Assembly: GCA_021787175.1 (NCBI GenBank) | Contig: JAJYMF010000392.1 | Location: 1-5,585 of the forward strand | Direction: 5' to 3' | Source: Pseudomonadota bacterium | Lineage (GTDB): Bacteria; Pseudomonadota; Gammaproteobacteria; Xanthomonadales; Rhodanobacteraceae | Length of the DNA stretch: 5,585 nucleotides | Part shown: positions 1 through 5,585 of the stretch, piece by piece | Layout: each line of letters opens with the position of its first letter | Position numbering within the stretch: the stretch's first letter is position 1 | Made by a program: the position numbers and the translations under genes | Notes under the pieces: generated by a model | What the model was told of the DNA's origin: nothing | The model's input: only the letters and a program-made list of their open reading frames with translations | The model's database searches: none

Positions 1-2
1 CG

Positions 3-27
3 GGTGACAGGGGCCAGTCCTGTCACC
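3..27. terminator. Perfect 9-bp hairpin, possible terminator of an upstream gene
   Basis: GGTGACAGG at 3-11 pairs perfectly with CCTGTCACC at 19-27 around a 7-base loop. The stem is strong enough to act as a transcription terminator for a gene lying to the left of the window. No T-run follows on the + strand, and the flank on the other strand is cut off by the window edge. It could equally be a binding site for a dimeric regulator. The inverted repeat is certain; its role is not. Confidence 0.35.
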
Positions 28-34
28 GTTCAAT

Positions 35-48
35 GTTCGCTACCGAAC
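35..48. promoter_or_regulatory. Inverted repeat GTTCG-N4-CGAAC, candidate operator
   Basis: GTTCG at 35-39 and CGAAC at 44-48 form a perfect dyad separated by CTAC. Compact dyads of this size are typical of sites bound by dimeric helix-turn-helix repressors such as TetR-type proteins. No regulator gene is visible in the window. The site lies 181 bases upstream of the first start codon, so it could serve a gene to the left on the other strand as well as the genes to the right. The function is inferred from symmetry alone. Confidence 0.3.
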
Positions 49-55
49 CGAATGC

Positions 56-71
56 ACCCCTGCGCCGGGGT
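56..71. repeat. Short inverted repeat ACCCC-N6-GGGGT
   Basis: ACCCC at 56-60 pairs with GGGGT at 67-71 around a 6-base spacer. It sits directly before an AT-richer patch holding TATAAA at 76-81. It is one of a run of dyads in the leader. At five base pairs it could occur by chance in GC-rich DNA. Confidence 0.25.
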
Positions 72-75
72 AACG

Positions 76-81
76 TATAAA
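76..81 (+). promoter_or_regulatory. Weak candidate -10 element (TATAAA)
   Basis: TATAAA at 76-81 matches the sigma-70 -10 consensus at five of six bases and lies in the least GC-rich patch of the leader. No convincing -35 hexamer is present 16-18 bases upstream. If it is used, the transcript would have a leader of about 140 bases that includes the dyads at 85-105 and 112-124, before the DUF3096 start at 229. This is a weak call based on one element. Confidence 0.2.
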
Positions 82-84
82 CGA

Positions 85-105
85 GATCGACTGCCGTGGT
101 CGATC
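85..105. repeat. Perfect 7-bp inverted repeat in the leader
   Basis: GATCGAC at 85-91 pairs with GTCGATC at 99-105 around a 7-base spacer (92-98). If transcription begins near 85, this would be a hairpin at or near the 5' end of the mRNA. If it begins downstream, it could be an operator. A further perfect 13-base palindrome, CGCAGC-A-GCTGCG, lies just downstream at 112-124. Confidence 0.3.
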
Positions 106-228
106 AGGGAGCGCAGCAGCTGCGGTCAACGCCCCGGTTGATGTGCGCGCGGCGGCCATGGTGAGCGTGCGTCATTACCCGTGTCGACCTCAGTACGCGA
201 GTCGGACATAAAACATAAGGACAACGTC

Positions 229-381
229 ATGAACCTGCATCTGAGTATGGGCCCGTTGGTTTCGTTGATCGCCGGCATTCTCATCCTGGTCATGCCGCGG
301 TTGCTCAATTATATCGTCGCCATTTACTTGATCGTCATCGGACTGATCGGTCTGTTTGGCACGGGTGCTTTTCATCTGTAA
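229..381 (+). CDS. DUF3096 family small membrane protein
   Basis: This 50-residue, very hydrophobic protein is almost entirely two membrane helices, at about residues 7-22 and 27-45. They are joined by a short turn with the PRLLNY motif (residues 23-28) that I recognise from DUF3096 proteins. Its length matches that family, which is a small inner-membrane protein family of unknown function. The start is the ATG at 229, preceded by AAGGAC at 217-222 with suitable spacing. An in-frame GTG at 181 would add 16 polar residues but has no better ribosome site, so I reject it. A second two-helix protein of similar size follows 97 bases downstream. No catalytic residues are visible. A role in envelope or stress physiology would be a guess. 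The family assignment is from recall of the conserved pattern. Confidence 0.85.
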   Translation: MNLHLSMGPLVSLIAGILILVMPRLLNYIVAIYLIVIGLIGLFGTGAFHL

Positions 382-394
382 CCGCCCTGGGCGG
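382..394. terminator. GC-rich dyad right after the DUF3096 stop
   Basis: CCGCCC at 382-387 and GGGCGG at 389-394 form a perfect palindrome centred on T388, starting at the first base after the TAA stop. As RNA it could fold into a 5-bp, all-GC stem with a 3-base loop. No U-run follows, so it is more plausibly a weak attenuator or mRNA-stabilising hairpin between the two small genes than a full terminator. Confidence 0.25.
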
Positions 395-422
395 ATGGGA
401 TTTATCGCACTCCGGGTTCGCT

Positions 423-440
423 GGCGCAGCGGGCGCAGCG
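423..440 (+). repeat. Tandem 9-bp direct repeat
   Basis: GGCGCAGCG occurs twice back to back, at 423-431 and 432-440, in the spacer between the DUF3096 and DUF3309 genes. The copies are identical. They lie upstream of the ribosome binding site of the second gene (466-472). Two copies of a GC-rich 9-mer may reflect slippage; no function can be assigned. Confidence 0.5.
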
Positions 441-478
441 CATCGTGAAGCCTGGACCGTCATTCGAGGAGAATTGAA

Positions 479-634
479 ATGCTGGGTCTGATACTGCTGG
501 TTGTACTCGTGCTGCTTCTGGTCGGCACGATTCCGAGCTGGCCGCACAGCAGAAGCTGGGGTTACGCGCCCAGCGGCGGCCTGGGCATCGTGCTGATCAT
601 CGTGATCGTGCTCTTGCTGATGGGCCGGATCTAA
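479..634 (+). CDS. DUF3309 family small membrane protein
   Basis: This 51-residue protein is not an extension of any neighbour and is easy to miss because of its size. It has a first membrane helix at about residues 2-18, a conserved loop with the motifs PSWPHSRSWGY (residues 19-29) and PSGGLG (31-36), and a second helix at about 36-48 ending in GRI. This pattern and length are those of DUF3309, a widespread proteobacterial family of unknown function. The ATG at 479 has a strong Shine-Dalgarno sequence, GAGGAGA at 466-472, six bases upstream, which makes the start secure. The stop is TAA at 632-634. It sits 97 bases after the DUF3096 gene and 85 bases before the GGDEF gene, so it may share a transcript with either. 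Inner-membrane location is predicted from hydrophobicity. No function is known. Confidence 0.88.
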   Translation: MLGLILLVVLVLLLVGTIPSWPHSRSWGYAPSGGLGIVLIIVIVLLLMGRI

Positions 635-654
635 AGCGCTTGATCGGACCTGGA

Positions 655-669
655 AAGCGGCTGGCGCTT
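655..669. terminator. Weak hairpin after the DUF3309 gene
   Basis: AAGCG at 655-659 pairs with CGCTT at 665-669 around a 5-base loop, about 20 bases after the DUF3309 stop. AAGCGC at 634-639 could also pair with GCGCTT at 664-669 as a wider alternative fold. No U-run follows, so termination would be inefficient or Rho-dependent. It is the only candidate boundary between the small genes and the GGDEF gene. Confidence 0.2.
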
Positions 670-719
670 CGCTGCAGCCCCGCCCGTTCGCCACCGTCAC
701 CCGCGATGGGATTTCGGCA

Positions 720-1787
720 ATGACCAGCACGGCGGCGGCGCCACTGGCGGCGTTGCGCACCAAACAGGGACGGGCCGCGCCAATCGCGCCGCCTGACTTG
801 GCCGCCCCCGCGGTGGTCATCCCGACATCGCATGACATCGGTCCCGCGAGGGAAGAACCGTCGTGCGGTGAATGGCCGGGTGCCGTGGCGCTGCGGGTCC
901 GGCGTGGCATGGACAGCTGCTCGAACATGTTGATGGCACTGGCGTTGCGGCTGCGACCAGGCCCGCCGGGACCAGCGTCACGGGCGCCGCCGGGGCCGCC
1001 ACCGACGGCAGCGCGTCTGGCCGAGCCCGGCAAGGTCGCACGCGCAGTCGATCCGCAGAGCCCGGCCGCTCCGCTGGAGGAGGCGACTCGCCTGGCCCGA
1101 CGGTTGGCGCTGGAATTGCTGGAAGTGCGTCGCGAGCTGCGGCAGACGCGCCAGCAACTCCGCGAGAGCCACGTCCACGAGGAGCATGCCCTGCATCGTG
1201 CTTTCCACGACACCCTGACCGGACTTCCGAATCGCGTCTCGTTCGAGGAGCATTCCAGGCGCACATTGGCGCTGCACGAACCGCAGGCGCGCGAGTTCGG
1301 CCTGATGTACATTGATCTCGACGGATTCAAGTCGATCAACGACGACTACGGCCACGCCGTCGGTGACGAACTGCTGAAGGTGATCGGTGCAAGGCTGACC
1401 GCGGCCGTGCGTGCGCAGGATTCGATCAGTCGTCATGGCGGCGACGAGTTCCTGGGCCTGCTGCTTGACGTTCAAAACGAGCAGCAGGCCACGTCGATCG
1501 CCCGCAAACTCATTGACGCCGTGTCCGCACCCTGCCAGCTTGGCCCGCGCGTACTCTGCGTGCGGCCGAGCATCGGCATCGCGCTCTACCCCAGGGACGG
1601 GATCACCGTCGAGGCGCTGCTCGAGAGCGCCGACCGAGCCATGTTCTGGGCCAAGAAACATCGTCTGGGCCACGCCCTTTTCAGGCATGTGCCGGCCCGG
1701 CAAGGGTCCTGCGACGAGGCAGGCCAAGCACTTGCGGAGCCGTCCGAGCTCGAGTCGCCGTCGCTGCCGGGAGCAGCCGAGGGATAG
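720..1787 (+). CDS. GGDEF-domain diguanylate cyclase, cytoplasmic, no recognised sensor
   Basis: The protein has 355 residues and one GGDEF domain at about 155-318. That domain should condense two GTP molecules into the second messenger c-di-GMP. All key elements are visible: the DxLT entry motif (164-167), metal and nucleotide residues D199, N207 and D216 in the IDLDGFKSIND...GD stretch, and the GGDEF signature at 240-244. An RxxD inhibitory site (R231, D234) lies exactly five residues before the signature, so product feedback inhibition is expected. A charged helical, coiled-coil-like stretch at about 120-158 precedes the domain and may mediate dimerisation. Residues 1-115 are Pro/Ala/Arg-rich without a recognisable fold, signal peptide or membrane helix. 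The true start could therefore be later, for example ATG at 909, 927 or 933. I keep ATG 720 because GGGA at 708-711 is suitably spaced. The ~35-residue tail after the domain is low in structure. The stop lies six bases before the glucan synthase start, in the same frame. Confidence 0.88.
   Translation: MTSTAAAPLAALRTKQGRAAPIAPPDLAAPAVVIPTSHDIGPAREEPSCGEWPGAVALRVRRGMDSCSNMLMALALRLRPGPPGPASRAPPGPPPTAARLAEPGKVARAVDPQSPAAPLEEATRLARRLALELLEVRRELRQTRQQLRESHVHEEHALHRAFHDTLTGLPNRVSFEEHSRRTLALHEPQAREFGLMYIDLDGFKSINDDYGHAVGDELLKVIGARLTAAVRAQDSISRHGGDEFLGLLLDVQNEQQATSIARKLIDAVSAPCQLGPRVLCVRPSIGIALYPRDGITVEALLESADRAMFWAKKHRLGHALFRHVPARQGSCDEAGQALAEPSELESPSLPGAAEG
1779..1784 (+). promoter_or_regulatory. 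Ribosome binding site that sets the TTG start of the glucan synthase
   Basis: GAGGGA at 1779-1784 lies inside the last codons of the GGDEF gene, nine bases before TTG 1794. It is the best Shine-Dalgarno match near the 5' end of the glucan synthase frame and supports the TTG over later GTG 1866 or ATG 1926. Because the site is covered by ribosomes finishing the GGDEF gene, the two genes are probably translationally coupled. Confidence 0.55.
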
Positions 1788-1793
1788 TGGCTT

Positions 1794-4700
1794 TTGAAGA
1801 CCAGCAACCCGTTCTCCTGGCTCAGGCTCCAGCGGCTGCGTGCCCTCCTTCGTCACCAATCCAAGGTGCGTCGCGACCCCGGCCATGAGCCCGCCCTGCG
1901 CGCGGAGCTGTTCAGCGCCGATCAGATGGACCTGCATGGTGCCGCATTGGCAGGCAGGCACAGGGTTTGCAACCAGTCGCGCGCGAATTCGCTGCTGGCG
2001 CGCCTGGCGGACAACGCGGCGGTTCTCGAGCGCGCGCGAGCGATGCTCACGCTGGCCCTGCACACCGGCCAGCGCATCACGCCGGCGGCCGAATGGCTGC
2101 TCGACAATCACTACCTGATCGACGAGCAGATCCGCACCGCGCAGCGGCATTTGCCCAAGGGCTACAGCCGGGAACTGCCGAGTCTGCTTCAGGGGCCGTC
2201 AACCGGCCTGCCGCGGGTCTACGACATCGCGCTGGAGACCATCTCCCACGGCGACGGCCGGGTGGACAACGACAGTCTCGGCCGCTTCGTGGCCTCGTAC
2301 CAGACGGTTGCAACGCTGGCGCTCGGCGAGCTGTGGGCCATTCCGATCATGCTGCGGCTGGCGCTGATCGAAAACCTGCGCCGTGTGGCCGCGCGTGTCG
2401 TTGCCGACTGGAACGACCGCAACCGGGCCGGCCAGTGGGCGGACCGGATGACCGAAATCGCCGAGCGCGACCCCAAGAACGTCGTGCTCGCACTGGCCGA
2501 CATGGCACGGTCGAATCCGCCGGTATCCAGCTCCTTCGTCGCCGAACTGACGCGGCGGCTGCAGGGGCAGGGCCCGGCGCTGGCGCTGCCGCTGACCTGG
2601 ATCGAGCAATCGCTTGCCGAATCGGGGCTGGGCATCGAACGTCTGGTGCAGATGGAAGCGCAGCAACAGGCGGCCGACCAGGTGTCCATCGGCAACAGCA
2701 TCGGCAGCCTGCGGATGCTGTCGGCGATCGACTGGCGCGAGTTCGTGGAGCGCACGAGCCAGGTCGAGCAGGTGTTGCGCGAGGACCCGGCCGGCATCTA
2801 TGCCGGGATGGATTTCGTCACGCGCGACCACTACCGTCACGCGGTGGAGGCGCTGGCCCGGCTCGGCGCCCGCTCCGAGACCGAAGTCGCGCGCGCGGCC
2901 GTGGAGCTGGCGCGTGCAGGCGAGTCGCCGGGCTCCGAGGATGCCGTCGCGGCGCATGTCGGCTTTTATCTGGTGGACCGCGGGCGGCCGACGCTGGAGC
3001 GGCGCATCGCCGTGCGGCATCCGCTTGCGCAGGTCGTGCCAAGGCTGATGGAGCGCGCACCGCTGGGAACCTATCTGGGCCTGGTCGCGCTGCTGACGGC
3101 GCTGCTCGCGCGGCCCTTGCTGCTGGGCATCGAACACAACGGACTGCATGACTGGGTCGCCGTGCTGATCGCCATTCCCGTCGTGCTGGTGATCAGCCAG
3201 CTGGCGATCGGCCTGGTGAACTGGCTCGCGACCGTCCTGGTGACGCCGCGGATGCTGCCGCGCATGGACTATTCCGGCGGCCTGCCGGATGCGGCCCGCA
3301 CCCTGGTGGTGATTCCGGCGTTGTTCTCCAGTCTGCAGGACGTCGAGGAACTGGTCGAGGCGCTGGAGGTGCGTTTTCTGGCCAATCGCGACCCGCGCCT
3401 GCATTTCGGTCTGCTGACCGATTTCGCGGATGCCGGCACCGAAACGCTGGCGACGGACGCGTCGCTGCTGCAACGGGCGCAACAGCGGATCGACGCGCTC
3501 AACGCCCGCTATCCCGACGCGCACGGCGACTGCTTCTTTCTCTTTCACCGGCCGCGCCGCTGGAATCCGGTCGAAAAAGCGTGGCTGGGTTACGAGCGCA
3601 AGCGCGGCAAGCTGGCCGAGCTCAATGCGCTGCTGCGCGGCACTGGCCGCGAACGGTTCTCGCTGATCGTCGGCCGCACGGACGTGCTGTCCGCGGTGAA
3701 GTACGTCATCACCCTCGACACCGACACCCAGTTGCCGCGCGATTCGGCACGCCAGTTCATCGGTGCCATGGCGCACCCGCTCAACCGCGCCGTCTATGAC
3801 GCCGGCAAGCGCCGCATCAGCGCCGGCCACGCCATCCTGCAACCGCGCGTCGGCATCAGCCTGCCCAGCGCGACGCGTTCGGCCTATGCCCGATGGTTCG
3901 GCAGCGACGCCGGCATCGATCCGTACACGCGCGCGGTGTCGGATGTCTACCAGGATCTGTTCGGGGAGGGCTCGTTCATCGGCAAGGGCATCTACGACGT
4001 GGATGCCTTCGAGCAGGCCATCGACGGCCGCTTCCCCGAAAACAGCATCCTCAGCCACGACCTGGTGGAGGGCTGCTACGCGCGCTCGGGCCTGATCAGC
4101 GACGTGCAGCTGTACGAGGAATACCCGTCGCGCTACAGCGCCGACGTGAATCGCCGGCATCGCTGGATCCGCGGCGACTGGCAGCTGCTGCCGTGGCTGC
4201 TGCCGTGGACGCGCACGACGAACAAGGGCCGCGAGCGCAATGCGCTGTCCGCGCTGTCGCGCTGGAAGATTTTCGACAACCTGCGCCGCAGCCTGGTGCC
4301 GCCGGCGCTGCTGGCGTTGCTGGTGTCCGGCTGGATGGTGATGGCGTCCGTGGTCGCGTGGACGGTCGCGGTGCTGGCCGTCGTGCTGGTGCCGGCGTTG
4401 CTGGCCTCGCAGCGGGAGCTGTTCCAGAGGCCGCGCGACGTGCTGCTCGGTCGCCACCTGCGCGTGGCCGTGCGTTCGAGCGGCCAGCATTTCGCGCGCG
4501 CGCTGCTCACGCTGGCATGGCTGCCGCACGAGGCGCTGTACAGCCTGGATGCGATGGCGCGCACGCTGTGGCGCATGGCGGTCAGCCGGCGTCATCTGCT
4601 GCAGTGGAATCCGTCGAAGGAAGTCGAGCGCAACGGCAACAACGACCTGATCGGACTGTGCCGGTCGATGGCGGTCGGCCCGCTGCTGGCGGCGTCGTTC

Positions 4701-5585
4701 GCGCTGGCCCTGCTGCACCTGCGGCCCGAAACGCTGATCGTGGCGGGGCCGTTCCTGCTGTTGTGGCTGGTATCGCCGGCACTGGCCTGGTGGATCAGCA
4801 AACCGCCCGTGCCGAGCACCTTCGATCCGACTCCGGACACCTTGCGATTTCTGCGCCGGCTGGCCCGCAGGACCTGGGCGTTTTTCGAGGTCCACGTCGG
4901 CCCGCAGGACCACTGGCTGCCGCCCGACAATATCCAGGAGCAGCCGGCGGCCGTGGTCGCGCACCGCACTTCGCCCACCAACATGGGCCTGGCGCTGCTG
5001 GCGAACCTGGCGGCCTTCGACCTCGGTTACGTGACCGCAGGACGCCTGCTGGAACGCACCGGCCATGCCTTGCGCACGATGCAGGACATGCAGCGGTATC
5101 GCGGCCATTTCTTCAACTGGTACGACACGCTTTCCCTGCAGCCGCTGCCGCCGCGCTACATCTCCGCCGTGGACAGCGGCAACCTCGCCGGGCACTTGCT
5201 GACGCTGCGCGCCGGGCTGCTGGCGCTGGCGGACGAGCCGCTGTTCGACAGGCGTCTGCTGGAAGGATTGGACGACACCGTCGATCTGTTGCGGGATGCG
5301 GTCCTCGCCGCTGCCGCCGATGCGGGCGCGCTGGCCGATGTCCGCGCCGAACTCGACGCCGCGCTCGCCGCCCCGCCGCAGACCCTGGCCGCGGCGGCGG
5401 CCTGCGTGCAGCGGCTCCTCGACGGTACCGGAGCCGCCGCGGCCGCGCTCGCGGTCGACTCGGCGGGCGAGGCCGGATTCTGGCTGCAGGCGCTGCGCGA
5501 ACAATGCGGCGACGCCTGCGCCTTCCTGCAACGCTTGTCCACCGCGCCCGCCGCCGGAGCGCCGGGCGGGCAGGCCGGCATGCCG
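1794..5585 (+). CDS. ndvB: Cyclic beta-1,2-glucan synthase (GT84), N-terminal 1264 residues, runs off the window
   Basis: The frame is open from TTG 1794 to the window end. Full-length family members have about 2800 residues, so less than half is present. The enzyme is an inner-membrane protein that polymerises glucose from UDP-glucose into beta-1,2-glucan and, in known members, cyclises it. Residues 1-420 are the family N-terminal region, with HLPKGYSRELP at 119-129 and LPRVYDIALE from 139. Membrane helices lie at about 424-444 and 456-482. The GT84 domain spans about 502-800 and shows the processive-transferase set: D543, D642-T-D644, D756 in SHDLVEG, and R787-xx-R790-W791, plus GEGSFIGKGIYDV at 724-736. 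Four more helices follow (two within 834-874, then about 959-978 and 980-1001), making six, as reported for Brucella Cgs. The glycoamylase-like domain starts near 1026, with DHWLPPDN (1039-1046), HRTSPTN (1057-1063), FFNWYD (1106-1111) and DSGNLAGH (1127-1134). It is followed by a variable Ala-rich stretch. The GH94 phosphorylase region is expected beyond the edge, so whether the gene is intact cannot be judged. No frameshift is seen here. Confidence 0.93.
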   Translation, partial: MKTSNPFSWLRLQRLRALLRHQSKVRRDPGHEPALRAELFSADQMDLHGAALAGRHRVCNQSRANSLLARLADNAAVLERARAMLTLALHTGQRITPAAEWLLDNHYLIDEQIRTAQRHLPKGYSRELPSLLQGPSTGLPRVYDIALETISHGDGRVDNDSLGRFVASYQTVATLALGELWAIPIMLRLALIENLRRVAARVVADWNDRNRAGQWADRMTEIAERDPKNVVLALADMARSNPPVSSSFVAELTRRLQGQGPALALPLTWIEQSLAESGLGIERLVQMEAQQQAADQVSIGNSIGSLRMLSAIDWREFVERTSQVEQVLREDPAGIYAGMDFVTRDHYRHAVEALARLGARSETEVARAAVELARAGESPGSEDAVAAHVGFYLVDRGRPTLERRIAVRHPLAQVVPRLMERAPLGTYLGLVALLTALLARPLLLGIEHNGLHDWVAVLIAIPVVLVISQLAIGLVNWLATVLVTPRMLPRMDYSGGLPDAARTLVVIPALFSSLQDVEELVEALEVRFLANRDPRLHFGLLTDFADAGTETLATDASLLQRAQQRIDALNARYPDAHGDCFFLFHRPRRWNPVEKAWLGYERKRGKLAELNALLRGTGRERFSLIVGRTDVLSAVKYVITLDTDTQLPRDSARQFIGAMAHPLNRAVYDAGKRRISAGHAILQPRVGISLPSATRSAYARWFGSDAGIDPYTRAVSDVYQDLFGEGSFIGKGIYDVDAFEQAIDGRFPENSILSHDLVEGCYARSGLISDVQLYEEYPSRYSADVNRRHRWIRGDWQLLPWLLPWTRTTNKGRERNALSALSRWKIFDNLRRSLVPPALLALLVSGWMVMASVVAWTVAVLAVVLVPALLASQRELFQRPRDVLLGRHLRVAVRSSGQHFARALLTLAWLPHEALYSLDAMARTLWRMAVSRRHLLQWNPSKEVERNGNNDLIGLCRSMAVGPLLAASFALALLHLRPETLIVAGPFLLLWLVSPALAWWISKPPVPSTFDPTPDTLRFLRRLARRTWAFFEVHVGPQDHWLPPDNIQEQPAAVVAHRTSPTNMGLALLANLAAFDLGYVTAGRLLERTGHALRTMQDMQRYRGHFFNWYDTLSLQPLPPRYISAVDSGNLAGHLLTLRAGLLALADEPLFDRRLLEGLDDTVDLLRDAVLAAAADAGALADVRAELDAALAAPPQTLAAAAACVQRLLDGTGAAAAALAVDSAGEAGFWLQALREQCGDACAFLQRLSTAPAAGAPGGQAGMP
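4185..4208 (+). repeat. Tandem 12-bp repeat inside the glucan synthase gene
   Basis: The 12-base unit CTGCTGCCGTGG occurs twice in perfect tandem (4185-4196 and 4197-4208) and encodes LLPW twice, directly after the RxxRW and GDWQ motifs. The first LLPW follows GDWQ, which is ordinary for the family. The second copy is probably similar sequence made identical by codon bias, or a small slippage duplication. Confidence 0.5.

Noticed and set aside
1..228. Possible tRNA, small RNA or riboswitch in the leader
   Set aside because: There are several hairpins but no cloverleaf, no TTCGANNC arm and no riboswitch core I recognise; recorded only as inverted repeats.
394..714. GATGGGATTT occurs at 394-403 and 705-714, downstream of the two small genes
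   Set aside because: A single 10-base match in different contexts with no shared flanks or symmetry; most likely chance.
335..1339. A 334-codon open frame on the - strand over the small genes and the GGDEF N-terminus
   Set aside because: It overlaps the well-supported DUF3309 gene and the conserved GGDEF core, and its composition is Arg/Ser/Ala-rich low complexity. The weakness of the GGDEF N-terminus made me consider it for 720-1000, but I see no family motif.
978..2150. A 390-codon open frame on the - strand across the GGDEF gene and the start of the synthase gene
   Set aside because: It is codon-phase shadow of the two sense genes, with no recognisable family. It spans the junction only because both genes share the same frame.
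1967..3151. A 394-codon + strand open frame inside the synthase gene
   Set aside because: It is an out-of-frame Gly/Arg/Ala-rich translation. The true frame here carries clear glucan synthase motifs.
5281..5480. Ala-rich low-complexity stretch in the glycoamylase-like region of the synthase
   Set aside because: The frame stays open and recognisable sequence resumes around FWLQAL. Such variable linkers are common in high-GC homologues, so I do not treat it as a frameshift or insertion.
2199..5531. A 1110-codon open frame on the - strand opposite the glucan synthase gene
   Set aside because: It is phase-matched to the sense codons, so it could only be stopped by sense TTA, CTA or TCA codons, which are very rare in this GC-rich gene. 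The translation is rich in Gln, Arg and His with no recognisable domain. It is a shadow of the real gene.

Overview
The window is high-GC DNA whose genes all read left to right on the + strand. Third codon positions are strongly G/C-biased. The mix of a cyclic beta-1,2-glucan synthase (NdvB/ChvB/Cgs family), a diguanylate cyclase and two tiny membrane proteins of the DUF3096 and DUF3309 families points to a Gram-negative proteobacterium. A Xanthomonadales/Rhodanobacteraceae-like gammaproteobacterium, or a betaproteobacterium, is my best guess. This comes from composition and family content only and is not a firm placement.

Layout. Positions 1-228 are non-coding and unusually rich in short perfect inverted repeats: 3-27, 35-48, 56-71, 85-105 and 112-124. 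They look like a terminator and/or operator region ahead of the first gene. Next come two ~50-residue, two-helix membrane proteins, each behind a good Shine-Dalgarno sequence: DUF3096 (229-381) and DUF3309 (479-634). A GGDEF diguanylate cyclase (720-1787) follows, with intact active-site and inhibitory-site motifs but no recognisable sensor domain.

Six bases after its stop, in the same reading frame, the largest gene starts from a TTG codon at 1794 and runs off the right edge. It encodes the N-terminal 1264 residues of a cyclic beta-1,2-glucan synthase: an N-terminal region, a membrane-anchored GT84 glucosyltransferase domain with the D / DxD / D / RxxRW set, six predicted membrane helices, and the start of the glycoamylase-like domain. 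The C-terminal phosphorylase part would lie outside the window.

How the genes may work together. The very close spacing of the GGDEF gene and the glucan synthase gene, with the second gene's ribosome binding site inside the end of the first, suggests translational coupling. That raises the possibility that c-di-GMP made by the first protein affects production of periplasmic or secreted beta-1,2-glucan. The two small membrane proteins belong to families of unknown function; their place in an envelope-stress or osmotic-stress theme is inference. I see no mobile element, CRISPR array, tRNA or rRNA. The gene content is of known families; the more unusual points are the gene arrangement and the repeat-rich leader.
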